The position numbers and the translations under genes are program-made. Of a stretch of DNA of 64,000 bases, positions 27,236 through 40,113 are shown one piece after another. The notes under the pieces were generated by a model, which saw only the letters and a list, made by a program, of their open reading frames with translations, was not told where the DNA came from and ran no database searches. The stretch is from Apteryx mantelli. Taxonomy: Eukaryota > Chordata > Aves > Apterygiformes > Apterygidae. How positions within the stretch are numbered: position 1 is the stretch's first letter; every line of letters begins with the position of its first letter. The stretch is taken from positions 13,596,001 through 13,660,000 of the forward strand of contig NC_089994.1 of assembly GCF_036417845.1 (NCBI RefSeq), in the 5' to 3' direction.

Positions 27236-29035
27236 AGGAAGGTAAATACACCTAAAATTTGGATGAAAGCTATTCTGTTTACTCACTTCGTTTCTGATCC
27301 ATAATGATTCCACTCCCCTTTTATTTCTTCTGAGGTCACCTACTTCCTTACTTGCCCTTATACGACCCCTGTCCTCAACCTTTTCACTTCCTTCAGATTC
27401 TTGCTCCTGCATCACTGGTTCACAGCTACTCACTGTAGCAAATGGTAGCAATGGTAAAGATCCATTAAAACAACTCTTAACACTGCTAGTTAAATATTGT
27501 AGGGTACCAAGGTAGCCTAAAGGGGACAACTCACAAAAATGGCAGTATAAGGCCATGATTCTCTATTTCTATTCCACAGGCCACAGGTCCAGCACAAGAG
27601 ATTCCTGCTTTCCCTTCCAACAGCTGCCCATTTTTGCTTGTTCCCTTGGTCACAGATTACCATCTGTTCAGTTTTGCTGATTCAGTGTTTGCATGGCTGT
27701 GCTCTATACCAGACCTTTTATCAGCTTTGAAACAAAACCAACAAAATCCGATCCTCAGTTACTATTTTTAAACCAGAAAATTTTACAGTTCTGCTTTGGG
27801 ACACAACCACAATAAACCACTGATACAGAAGAAAAAACCCAAAGGGGCCAAGAATAAGCAGGAATAGGAATTTCTTAAATCAGATCTGTTCTAACAGTAC
27901 AGTAACGTGCAACCACAGCCTAACAGTATGCAGAGGCTAAGAAAAAAAGAGAGCCTTGTTTGATGAACTTGCAAGTAACTCAAGAGCTGCTGTTCCCTTC
28001 CCCTCAATCAAGCGACTGTATCATCAAAGGGCTTTTTGCATCCATAGCATCCAACAGACTAACTTGAAAAGTCTCAGGAATTTAGATACCATCCTCTTCT
28101 TGGATTTTGAATGGGGCCTGCTGGGTGTGATACTAATCTTTGTTCCTTGGTGAGCTAAAGATCCTTTTCTCTGTGCAAGTGCGTGTGCGTGAGACAGAGT
28201 GGCTATGTCAGAACGGATGATCTCAGCTTCTTGAGCGGCTTTAATTGCATAGGCTAATCACCCATACAGGCTGATTTCAGTTATTCTCTTTGTGACACAA
28301 TAAGCCTCTATGCAGCACAAACAATACAATAATAAACAGACCCAAATATTAACCATTCCTGGCATCGTAACAACTGAGTGTTGCAGGAGACCTATGTGAA
28401 AATGCTGACAGGCAAAGCAGGAAGGGCTGGAAAGAGAAATATGTCTCCACCAGTATCAGTCCTCTATGCTAAATGATTTTGGATAAAAGAACATTTAATC
28501 CTTAGATCTCGTATATCTGGAAAGCATCTGATACATATTTGAAATTGGGTGGACTGGACTCAGTACTTTCAGAGTATTTTCCAAGGAGAAGATAGTCCTC
28601 TCCCTATTATAGATTTTGGTTTTGGAGTATGATCAGAAAACCTACAATTAATCCCCCTGGGCACCCACACTTCCTAAATCAGAGTGGGTAAGTCATCAAT
28701 AACTTTCCAAGGTCCTTAAAGAGTTATGAGCAAAAAACCTGTTGAACCTCTGCTCTCAGAATGCTCCATTCCTTTACTACTTTACCCAGGCTGCATATGT
28801 GAAGTATATGTTTGTGCAGGACAGCAAGGACTTATTGGCAAGTATATCACACACACCTTAATATGGAAGTTGCTGGCTATTATTAGATTGGTTTAGGAAA
28901 CAGATCAATCAAAACAGTTTAAAGTGATGTTTGCCAATAAGGATCAGAAGCCTGTTAAAGAATCCATACAAACACAGCCATCTTGAGCCTCTGCCATTTA
29001 CCAGCTGGCTCTCTCTCTCTGGACCCCTGCCACTC

Positions 29036-29038
<3 letters not shown>

Positions 29039-29066
<28 letters not shown>
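29039..29066. repeat. (CA)14 microsatellite
   Basis: Fourteen uninterrupted AC dinucleotides, with a short CT run about 20 bases upstream. Confidence 0.95.
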
Positions 29067-30938
29067 CCCTACCTTCATCTCCTTCCTCTCAGTCACAACT
29101 CAGATGTGCAGCTTCTCTTGCTGGGCAGCAGGAGGGGGTAGGGCTCAAATATATTCCCACTGTATCCCACTGTAGTTACAGTTTGCTTGCTTGCACTTGT
29201 CTCTCTAATGTATAGATCAGGAGAGGCTGTTCTATATCAATGCAGACAGTTGAGATCAATAATATAATTTCTTCCACCCACAGAAACATGCTTTACCTGT
29301 AAATAACTGGAATCAATTAAAAAAACCTACACTTTCCAGTCACCACCAGAATTCTATGAAAAGAGAGCTAGCTCAAAACCAGTATTTTCCTCCAACAGTG
29401 AAGCAAAGCTTGAGAGTTCCTAGGCTATATTATGTTAACCCTAGGATCTTCTAACTTTTTCTGATTTTAAATCAGAGGTTGAATTAATAGAATTTTTTTG
29501 CATTAATAGCCTCTTTTTAACTAAAGGAAAAAATGCAATGAAATTGGCTGTGCTTTATCATGTTAGCATTTAAATTGTTCTAATTAGACTCTGAAGTTCA
29601 TGTGTCACTTATCTGAATTGGATAAAAGATGGCCATGACTCCATTTTTGTGGATTTGCTGCTTCTGATTCTCTGATTCTCCAGTATGGCTAGTCTAAAAC
29701 AGAAAGGGGTGTATTTACATTGTTAACAGCTGCATTTTGGTAGCACTACTGAATGTAGAGTTAATAAGAGCTTCGAAGTTGCCAAATATTGAAAAGTACA
29801 GAAAAATGATCAAATTACTCTAAAGATCTACAAGTTCTGTCCCTTGATTTTTTGTTTGTTAGTTACACTTCGTTAATTTTTTTGTCTTCTGTTATTAAAG
29901 TAGTGTTCTCATAGGCAAAAAAAAAAAAACCACACACTTTCCAGTGAGTTTTCTATCATGTGTTTTTCCCTTTTTTCCAGAATGAAAGAAAAGCAAAAAA
30001 ATTTTTTTGCCTTTTTCTTTCTTCAACAAGGAACCACAGGAACAGACTAAAAGGTTTAAAATAATCTGTAGTTCTAAAATATGTTTCAAGGAAAGTGCAT
30101 ATAAGGAACAAAGGACCATTCCTGTCTTCTGATTTTCCAGGCTGCCAAACACCCTGAACCCTAACTGGATGAGGAAGAACTTGCTCTGTAGACAGTGGAA
30201 CTCATGAAACCTGTTTTCCTACGGGTTTCTGTGGTACGTACCAATACTCCCTCACCATGTAAGCCTTAAGCCTGTCTCCATATTGCCTCCTTCCATCACC
30301 ACAGACAATATCTCTAGGTAAAAACAACTGCAAGCCTTGCAATCCCTCCAAAGAACCTCTCACTGCTATGGGGTCATGCCCCATAATACTGCCCATTTTG
30401 TCTCACTGCCTTTACGATTCCCCACAAAAGCAGCTTCCTCCCCCATTCCCCACCTACCTTTGTATGCCCTCCTGGATGAGCAAAAAAGAGGAAATGCTGT
30501 GACTGGCACGGATCTACATTTATACTGGTTAACCAACAGGTATGCATCTGCTGCTTGGCCAGGAGCTGTGCCTCCGAGCTACCAGGCTGTCTAAGCTGAA
30601 TATATGAGAGCAGAACCTTCCCTGCCTTCACTTTCTGACTGCTGAACTCATGAAACTTGTGGGAACTTAAGTGCTTTAGATCTCCACCCTTTTTTTCAGT
30701 TTAGTTGAAATTAGCTGATAGGGTGAACAGAAAGATAAGGAGGAAACAGACAAATATTATAAATATATATGCCTTATTTCTTAGTGAAACAGGTTAAAAA
30801 GGGGTCTGGAACTCAGTTTACAGCTATGTCTATTCTTTGACATGGATGCTTCACACTAGCATGTGAAGATTTCTACTATATAATAGCTTTTCTCTCTCTT
30901 CTACTTATTTATATGGTCTCCATTACCACAGTGATGGG

Positions 30939-30968
30939 ATCCTCACATCCTTTAATGAATGTGAGGAT
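30939..30968. repeat. 10-base-arm hairpin, 10-base loop
   Basis: ATCCTCACAT and ATGTGAGGAT are perfect inverted arms. Two further pairs form outside with a one-base bulge. Confidence 0.8.
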
Positions 30969-32589
30969 TCCCCCCATCCCCCTCAATGGAGATGTGCAGT
31001 ATTGTCAGGCCAATTTGAAATGTAGGAATTGAGCCACAGAGACACCTTAGTGCAGAGTGAGATCGAGGCAAAGGGGCATATGCATTGCAACACGCAGCAC
31101 GCTAAACACCTTGCTGTGACTAAACCCTTAAAAACCTGTCTCATGCTGGGGTTCCCCTCAGCAACCACAATCTCAAAAAGGACATCACTTTCTGCTGGGC
31201 TAAATTCATGCCAAGAGCGAATGCAGAGCAAAACTGTGAGGGTACTCAGATCTGATCCTCTTTGTCATTTCTTGTTCCCTTTCTCGCGCTCCTTTCTTTC
31301 CTGTCCCATGTCTTTATTCTTCTGCTCTTTCCTCTGTTTTTCCCTTTCCCTTATTAAACCGTCCATTAAAAAGAGGCATTTTCTATCTATAGTACTTGAG
31401 AAAGAGCTTTTTTCAATGGACTTTGACTCAGCGCTTTCCACATCACATCTGTGGCTTCACAAAGGCAGGAAATACTTACTATTAGGTGTTTTCTAGAGTT
31501 GTTTTATGCTCATAGTAAATTAGTGGCTCTCACTTGACTATGGAGATCTTTATTCAGAATACACAGCCTTCCACCTTAATATGTTGCATTCACCATGCTA
31601 TGTAAGAAGTTTATACCTTGGAAAACAAAAAAGGCATCCAATTTTCATTAAATAGGTGAAGTTGTTCATTGTGCAGTCTCTCCACAAGCTTCTGATGCAC
31701 CTGATTTTGTTATTACAGATATAGATAAGTAAACAATGTATCCTTCTTCTGTTAAAGAGATTTAGTTATGTAATCAAAAATAATTCAGTACTTGTTTAGC
31801 TTTGGTACTGTCTAACAAGAGGCAGATTCCACACACTAGTGAAAGAAAGATCAAAGGCTCCTTTGGCATTAATGAATGCTAAGCAAAAAACCTAAACATT
31901 TAATCAAGATGGAACAAAACCTTACACTCATGAGGCTGTGAGCTTTTCCCAATTTTACATAGTTTATACTTGAATCATGTCTAAGGGTCTATTACGACAT
32001 AGATGAAGAGAATTAAAGTCAGGTGACAAAGGGTAGGATTTTCAAAAGCATTTTCAAAACTGCCACTGACATGAATGGAAGCAGGCTTTGGACAACGGGG
32101 GTAGAGCTATGACAGGCTGTCACTTCTGAAAAAGCATCTAATGTGATGGAGCGTGGTTATGACTCAGAAACACAATAAATGCTTCAGCGGGAGGCAAAAA
32201 GAAAAGGATGCACCTGACTGGTTTTGTAAGGCTGCTTACAAACGATACAATAAATCTTTCCCAACCAATGTGGCAATCAGCCGGTATCCTGAAGCACAAG
32301 ATTTGATTATCCAGCTTACCAAACACAATGACGGCTGTCATATGATTACCCTAAATAATTATAATAATGTACTATTTTCATGGCAGTTATGCTAGGGAGC
32401 TTTGGATGGATCAGAATCCAGTTTGCTATGCCCAAACACATACAAAAGAATTAGGGGTTCTTCTCCCAAAGAGTTTATGGAAGATGAGAAATAGGAAAAA
32501 AACATGGAATCGAGCCACTGATATTTGTCAGCAAAACAAGCAGCAATCACATTAAACCAGATGTTTAACCAATGTTATTTTTGTACAGG

Positions 32590-33420
32590 CATCACCAGGG
32601 AGTAGACTTTTAAAGAGGTATTAGAGGGATTACAAAGCAATTACTTAGGAGATGTTTAAGAAGTGCTCCACCTGTGTACAGAGGCAATACAGAAAAAGCA
32701 AAGGGGCTTAGCTGAAAAAATAATAATTAACTGATAAAGAGTGGCATCAAAAGGAGCAGTTGTGGAAATGACACCTAATTAGTGTAGGAAAGATGGTAGG
32801 TAAAGAAAGAGCCTTGAAATTAGCAGAGAAGGGGCATCTTGTAAAGTGAAGCCACAAGTGGATCATGACACAACACAATGAAACCAAGAAATCAGGAAAA
32901 TAATCCCTGCAGCAATGTCTTGATGATAAAATTGAGATAAGATGAAATTCACTGGAATGGGGAGAAAGAGGTTGTACCTACTAAGATACAAGTATGAGGA
33001 ATCTGTATTTCACCTATGTATATAGGGAAGTAAAGAAGGATTCTAGAGGCATTATGCAAGCAGAAATTTCAGCCTTTCCCTACAGCTTGGATGTGATGAT
33101 CTACAGAGGAAAAAACAAGTCAAAAATAGGATTCAGGTTGCACACACAAATGTTGATGAGGATGATGCTATTTCCATTCTGATGGATACAGAAAGGAAGT
33201 ATCAGAGCTTGTAGACAAACTATTGTCAGAAAGAAGTTTTGAGATTTTAACTTGGATAGGAGGGGAGTTTCCTTTGTAAGAGCTAAAAACAAAAATTAGC
33301 ATTCTGGTAAAAAAAAAAAGAAAAGAAAAAGAAATCTATACTCCAGGTTAAAAAAACAGGAAATTAAATTGGTGATCTCTTAACTTTTGTTTCAGTCAGT
33401 TTTGACTGCTCCACCTAAGC
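32590..33420 (-). mobile_element. Relict L2/L3-type LINE fragment, copy 1
   Basis: The sequence resembles the C-terminal reverse-transcriptase and 3' part of the old L2/L3/CR1-clade LINEs of amniotes, on the minus strand. The minus-strand translation near 33101-33292 contains NLNPIFDLFFPL, which lines up with the NLGVIFDSSL block of these ORF2 proteins; stops are frequent and the copy is dead. The part at about 33050-33415 matches a second copy near 35485-35855 in the same orientation at roughly 70% by eye. Family assignment is from memory of consensus texture, so the clade is more certain than the family. Confidence 0.6.
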
Positions 33421-35474
33421 GATGTCAGAACTGTCAACCTTCTGTCCCTCAAAGGACAATTGTTTATACCTGTGCAAAATCATTAATTGCAACAGAACTT
33501 TTCAGGTGTTGATGAGAGTGTAATAGAGGGCTGTTACTAGAAGTATAATTTTTCATATGAAACTTTAATTACAATGATGATGCACCAGATGGGAGATTCC
33601 TACTTAGTTCTTAAAGTCCAGGTTGAATCTGGAGGACTGGCAGTTAAAAAAGCATTGTTTTAATTGTGCAATGAATGCATTTACTGTGGGGAAAAAAAAA
33701 ACAGAACACCCTATGCAATTTGTATGTGTCTGCTTTCAAAGTAAACTATGTGAAAAATTCACGTAAATGTTCTGGAGTGAAATGTTCAGGTGATGAAATT
33801 CGGGGAATTTCCTACAAAATCAAGGAAGCATTGCAGCAGTTGAGTATTTTTTGGTTACCGCTTTATCATTTTTATATTGTTGAAAACCAATATAATTTTG
33901 TGAACTACATAATGCTACATTAATTGAGAAATCACCTGGCAAATGAATTTTTAATGTGGATAAAACCAATAAAAACTGAAATGCTAGAAAAATCTTGTTT
34001 CTAAATACTTATGTGAATGGTGGGATATGCAATTACTTAGACTGTTAGAATAGAACATAGATGATGTTTAGTATTTTTACTTCTAATTATTAAGAAAGAT
34101 GAAAAGAAGAGGCACTGGTTTCTTAACCTATCAAAGCCTAGAAGAAATCTATGTTGTAAACAAAATGAATGGAAAAGTGATATTCCCTAGAAGGAGGTCA
34201 ATGTTCATTTTTGGAAATCCAGAAAATGTTCTTTGCAGCATATAATTCTGTGTGGGAAAAGATCTGTAAAACAGCAGAAGCAGAAAAGTCTCGTAGAAGA
34301 CACAACATGTGCCAAAGTTTCAACAGTACATTGGGTATCTGTAGGATGGCATAAAAATTCAAAAATTTCAAAGAAAAGAAATGTAAACATTCTTCCTACA
34401 TCTACAAATGTTTGCATCTGAATTTGTAATTGGGGCAATTACCAGCTAAATTACCTGCCTGCATATGTAATTAGCTAATTTCTGCACTCCAACTTGCATT
34501 TTTGTAGTACCGACAGCCTGCCTAATTGTGTTCTGTACTTTCACTGAGGTCTAGTAATTAAAACGAAGGACAGAGAACCTAGAGGTTTCTGGCTCCCTAC
34601 GTAGGCTGAGTCACCTGTTGATTCTGTTGTGTCACACGGTAACTTGAGGAGGCAGCTAAACAGAATTAGTCATTCTCACTTGGGAACTAGTCATCTGCAG
34701 AAACAGATATTGCCCTGAGTGTTTAAAAATATCAGAAAGGATGACCTTCTGAGCATTTCTGCTGTAGGACAAAATTTAGACCTGATCCGGAATCTCTCCC
34801 TCTCCCTCTTAAATTCTAAATCATTTGAGTTTAAAAACAAGAGATTGTTTCTGCAAAATATATTTTATTTTAATCCAAAGGAAAAAAGATCAATTGTCTC
34901 ACTTCATAGTGGTAGAAATGTCAATATTTGTTTCCTACTGTTTTTCATTTTCTCATAGGCACTTGTTACTAGAACAGAGCATCTGGGTCATCAGGTCCAA
35001 TAACCTGCAGACACAGATAATCATGCAATAAACATTCATCCGGAAGGGTCCACAAAATAGCTAATCCCTACATTTCACAGGCACTTCCCAACATCATATG
35101 GTTAATTTTAGACCTAAAGTAAAAGGCTGAGGGCCACAGTTGTAATTACTACTAGGAAGAGGACAGAAGAGCTGGAGTATATTGCCAGTGATTTATACCT
35201 CTGCTACTCAGTGCATTTGTTAGATGATTCTAACAAGTAGATTGTGTTCCACACTACAGGCAAAGACAAAAATTCAAAAAACTTAATGATCTCTGCCAGT
35301 CTGACCTGAGAGAAATTTTTTTCTTTCCTGACCTCAAAACAGGCAATCAGCCTAGCTCTGGGTGTGTGAGCAAGACTCATCAGCCAGGCATTTGTAAGAG
35401 TTTAATACCACTTGCCAAATCCGCCCTCAAGCTGTGGCCAATCTCCAATGCTTCAGAGAAAGACAGTAAAAGGG
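33421..35474. other. Spacer between the two LINE fragments
   Basis: AT-rich DNA with no recognised gene. I could not decide whether it contains further remnants of the same LINE. Confidence 0.5.
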
Positions 35475-35860
35475 GCTTGGATGTGTTATGCAAGAAGAAA
35501 TTTCAGCCCTTCCATACAGCTTGGAAGTGATGAACTAGAGAGGAAAAAATGTGTCAAAAATAGAGTTCATGTTGTAAACCCTGAGGATGACAATATATTC
35601 ATTCCATTCCTTTCCACTTCCAGAAAAGAAATAAAGGACCAGAGCTTTTATGCAAACTGTTGCCAGAAAGACTTGATGATATTTGAGCTTGGATAGGAGG
35701 GGAGTTTCCTTAGTAAGAGATAAAAAGAAAAAATATATAGTAAAATAACAAAAATTAATATTCATGGTTTTAAAATAATCAGAACAGTGCATATAAAAAA
35801 ATAACAACACAATATAATGTAATATGCTTTTCAGTGAGTTTTGATCACCACAGAGGGGAA
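35475..35860 (-). mobile_element. Relict L2/L3-type LINE fragment, copy 2
   Basis: Second fragment of the same family, 2.4 kb from the first. Minus-strand translation at 35535-35810 contains TKETPLLSKLK, identical to the string in copy 1, and VYNMNSIFDTFFPL, comparable with NLGVIFDSSL of L2/L3-type ORF2. It is only about 370 bases long and broken by stops. It could be an independent insertion, or the product of a local duplication together with copy 1. Confidence 0.6.
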
Positions 35861-38085
35861 AAAAATAGTCAAATTATACATCAAAATGGAAAGCTTCCTT
35901 TCTGGCTTGTACTGTTAGCTGGTGAGAATCCATGCATCATGGTGATCATAAAAAATAAATACAGGACAAACAAACATGACCAAACAGAGCTCAAGTAGCC
36001 TGTCAAACCCATTGGTGGTACCTGCAAATCAAATACTCATGACTTAAAACACAAGGTAAAATTTCTGCCTCAAGGTTCCCTCCTTTATGATAGGATCTCT
36101 TCTATATGCTTCATGCATGCTCATTTCATTTTGCCTCTTATTGAGCTTCAGAGCTTCACAATGAAAAATAATGGTTGCCTTTTAGCTGCATCTAACTAGG
36201 ACAAGAAGCTAGGAGAAAAAGCACATACATGGTTTATGAGAGTACATGAGAGAATGGCAAAGGCCATTCTCAGCTATAATAGAATACATCTAGGTACCTT
36301 GCTGAAGCTGATAGGATTACTTCTGAATTACACTGTTATCAGAAGGAGCAGAATATATCCCATTGACTTGAAAAAGTTGCATGATTGTTCTGTATGGTTC
36401 ATCACTGATTAAAGCTTTGCCAAGAGCAAACTAGTCTTGATTCACTCAACCTAACTGACGCATTTCATCTGAAAAGCTAGGTATTCAAAGTCAGTAGAAA
36501 GATGCAAGTCACCTCTGGTGAGTGATCTGGTCCACATAAGACTGGAACTGCTCTCTCAAAGCATGTAACTCACCAGAGGGAGCCTTTGGCACCTGGATTC
36601 CTAGTTTAGCTATGAATCCAGCCCATGTATCTTCAGTGGAGGCCTTCCTTCTTGTAGTCTGTTCATTTGTCAGTAAGGTACAATGCACTGGAGAAAGAAA
36701 AAGCAGATGAATGGAACATTACTGAACCATTGTTGATTCCACAGGAATCAATTTTAATGGCTTAACATCACAGGTTCTTCTGTGGACCTTGTGCATACCC
36801 ATGTCAGAAACCAGTCACATCAGTCCTAACCTCTGTAATGAGATCTATGCAAACCCATATTCTGATCAAGAGTGCTCTACATTTTGTAAGAAGTCTGAAC
36901 CCAGCATAAGAGATGGATCAGCTGAGGATGTTTCCTCCATAATATCTACTTCTTTTGGTTTTGCTCACTTGTTTATACTGTATCATATAGCCTGGGTTAT
37001 ATCCTACTGCACATAAATATGTTCAGTTGTTAATAGTTAAAAATATCGATTATGGCTGATACTGATTTAATCACTGTTTGGTAAAGGACTTCAGAATTTG
37101 GTCATTATCTATATAGCAGTGTAATGATGTAATTATTAGTGCAATGATCAGTTATTATTCTGGAGGAAAGGCAACTGTAAGTGGGAGACTGTTTCAGCTG
37201 GCATGGAAAGGTGCCACAAAAGTCATGAGTGGGTGAAGGAAACCAAAGCTTGGGTGGAGCAAAATGAAAGGGGTAGGGTGTGGACTGAGATGATGGTGAA
37301 GCTGCAGGCTGGGGTGACACATTCTGTACAGTTATTACAATGCTTTTAATTATCTCTCATGCCGCACATTCCATTAGCACCATGCTACCACAGGTGGAGA
37401 CTGATGGGTGGAAAGGGGTATCTTTCCCCTCCTGCCCCGTGCAATTCAAATCATACTGATAAATGGTAAATTCCTAGAGATAAGGCCCTTTTACTTATTC
37501 AGCCCTTCCAAATGTAGGTTGAGCCTTGCCTAGGTGTTCTACGCTTCTTGTGCTCATGAATGTTATTTATCTACCAAAGCCTAAGTACATTGAACACACC
37601 AGTTTTTGCAGCTGTTAAGATCACAGAGGCCGGTCTTTCTTGTCCATACTATGCTCACTTATGGTGTGTGGCCTAATTAATAGGTGGAGCTGTTTAAAGG
37701 AGAAACAGAAACATAGTCCATTCTTCCTTTTTCCTCAGTGACAAAATTCCTAACTGACAGAAAAATACATTTGCCCCGCAATTGCATCAGCTCTGTTTCT
37801 GATCGGTACAGGCACTCCCAAAGCATAGTGCCCAATCCCAGACTGCCAGGATCATGGACCTTATTAAAATAAAAATCAAATAACCTATACCATTTTTAAG
37901 ACATGGCAATAAAATAGACTGTAGTCACATCCTATTTTTAACATCTTTTGAAGATTCCTATTTGGGGAACAAGACCTACAAATGAGTTTATAAACTTGTC
38001 TCATAATTTGTTCTTCTCTTTACAGGAAGAATTCACTGTGTTGATGGAATCAGCTGCTACAAATCTCTCTTGTAGTTATCTGACT

Positions 38086-38111
38086 TTTGGTAGCTGGATA
38101 AAGCTACCAAA
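38086..38111. repeat. 10-base-arm hairpin, 6-base loop
   Basis: TTTGGTAGCT and AGCTACCAAA are perfect inverted arms around GGATAA. Confidence 0.8.
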
Positions 38112-39600
38112 TCTACTACAGCAGATTTTGGCTCCTATCTTCTCTGACTGTGAAATGGCTCTGAAAGCAGGATGTCCGTTTCTTGTGAAGGAGAAGACTA
38201 CTTGCTCACCATCTCTGTTTTTCACCACTTTTTCTGCAAGAATTTAAGAGAATGCTTGATCCCTCTCTCTATTGACAACCATGATAGGTCCAGTCTGCTG
38301 CTACATTTTGGAGATGATGCTACTTCTTTTCTCTCCCACTCTTTCTGAGGAAAGTTCTACAAAGGTTTTCTAAAAGGAGAGCATGATACTTCCACTGTCT
38401 TTCTGCAGCCCTGATCTCAGTCCTGGAGCTACCACGTTAACCTGGTGGGAGGTAGTGGGTTGTAACTACCATTATCTGCAATAGGAAGAAAACACCAATT
38501 ACTTAACAGCTCAGTGTTTCTCTGTTATCTGCCACAACTGAAATCCTGTCCTCCATATATAACTTCAGCTCTGCTCTTTCTGCTGGTCCTGCCTATGAAT
38601 TTCATTCAGATTTTACATGCAGGCTATTTTATGCTAGGTACAGAAACAATACTTTGGCACAGTAAGAATCATCTAATTGGAGAAGGATTTGAGAAAAATT
38701 TAAAACACTAACGCTAAATGTCCTTGGGTCTCCATAAAGCTGTTGATACTTTTCAGAACAGTATAAGGAATGCTGGTGGTGTTACGTTTGTGTACTCTTA
38801 GAAAACAGAAGAAAAAGAAGGTAAGACTAATGAATATAAAAAGTTTGTTGTCTTGCCAGAAAAGGCTAGTGTTATAAGACCATCATACAGAACAAGCTGA
38901 AAACAAACCCACAAATGAAGACTTCTGATTTCTTGTAACATGTTTCAGCTGTTTTGTTTGCAGACAAAACTCAATTTTCATTTTGTGCCTGCCAAAACAG
39001 TTCAGAAAAATGTACAAATCTATATATAAAAAATGAAATAATGGTAACAGTAACAAATTCCTGAGGGAGATTTCTTAGAAAATCTGTGGAAAATGCTAGA
39101 TTATGGCAGATGAAACAAATTTCTCCAGCAAATAGGAGAGGCTGCAATGAAGAATCTGTTGGACTATATAATAACTGCATGCTAGCAAAATAAATCATAT
39201 TGAAGATTATATTGTGTTTTATCTAAAGCTGAAGCTCAATAACTACTCCATGAAGTGCTAAATTGGGGGTGGTAATATGGCAAGTTGCAATCATACTGCC
39301 ACAGGAAAAACTATCTGCTATCTTTATTGCCCACGATACAAAATTTTGATCCCCCCTGGAATCTCATTATACATATTATTTTATGAAATAGTTAATAAAA
39401 TCAGAAAATAAAATTTTAGACACCCAATGAAACATTGCATTTCATAAAATGGGTATTAAATAAGTCACCAGGCATTCACCTAGCTTCAGTATACCAAGCT
39501 GCACACTCTTCCAACCTTCTAGCATTCAAACTCCCCTTCAAAACCCATATTCTTTCTCTTGCTGTGCCTTAGCTTCACTCCTACATCTCAGACTGGTAAT

Positions 39601-40113
39601 TCAAGGCTTTGCTCTTGCTGAATTCCAGAAGATGAAAGAGCCACCACAGAGGCATGATATCAGCTGGGTATTTTTTCCCTTATACATAAAAGCTGGTTCC
39701 TCACTGCCCACAGGAATCCAGGAGGATGTGGGAGCCCTGTCAAGATACCAGCCTGCCCCATGAGAGACAACAGGTCTAGTGGCTTCATGAATTTTCTGGA
39801 ACTGGGAATATACTGGCCACGTATCATCAGTCAGCTCTATCTTGTTCCTGCAAGACAGTGACAGTCTGCTCCTGGTGTGTTCCCAAAGCACCTCTTCCAC
39901 AGCACCTGTGGGAACCACTGCTTCATGAAGATGCAAGATACTGTTGATGCGGTATCTAAAAACTGTGGCTCCCAGCTCAGCTGACTGGGGATAATTTACC
40001 CCACTGTCCCTCTGTGAGTCAGCTGCTCCAGCTCCACCGTGCCTGCAGCAATTCAGCTGTGCCTCACTTCCAACATGTTCATGCCTCACTGGTTGGGAAT
40101 GTCTTGTCTGCAT
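39601..40113 (-). other. Unexplained 170-codon open frame
   Basis: The longest open frame outside FZD10 and the low-complexity tracts. It has mixed composition with several Cys, Trp and His, and no signal peptide, membrane segment or domain I recognise. Local GC is somewhat above the surroundings. One or so open frames of this length is expected by chance in six frames of 64 kb, so I do not call it a gene. A relict of a transposon or a retrocopy would also fit. Confidence 0.25.

Larger units (their letters stand above)
27183..32589. other. Intergenic, no gene seen
   Basis: It contains the GATA and CA microsatellites, an A-rich run near 29917-29928 and the 30939-30968 hairpin. The 155-codon open frame at 31029-31496 has a Phe/Ser/Leu-rich, pyrimidine-biased composition and no domain I recognise. 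A stretch at about 32035-32110 has the texture of an old repeat (GGATTTTCAAAAGCATTTTC) but is too degenerate to name. Confidence 0.55.

Noticed and set aside
29039-29066. CA repeat as part of a coding frame (28931-29215)
   Set aside because: The frame owes its Thr-His run to the microsatellite and has no other support.
30939-30968. Hairpin as a possible microRNA precursor
   Set aside because: The stem is only 10-12 pairs, much too short for a pre-miRNA. It is kept only as an inverted repeat.
31029-31496. 155-codon plus-strand open frame
   Set aside because: Pyrimidine-driven Phe/Ser/Leu composition, no domain, and a length within chance expectation.
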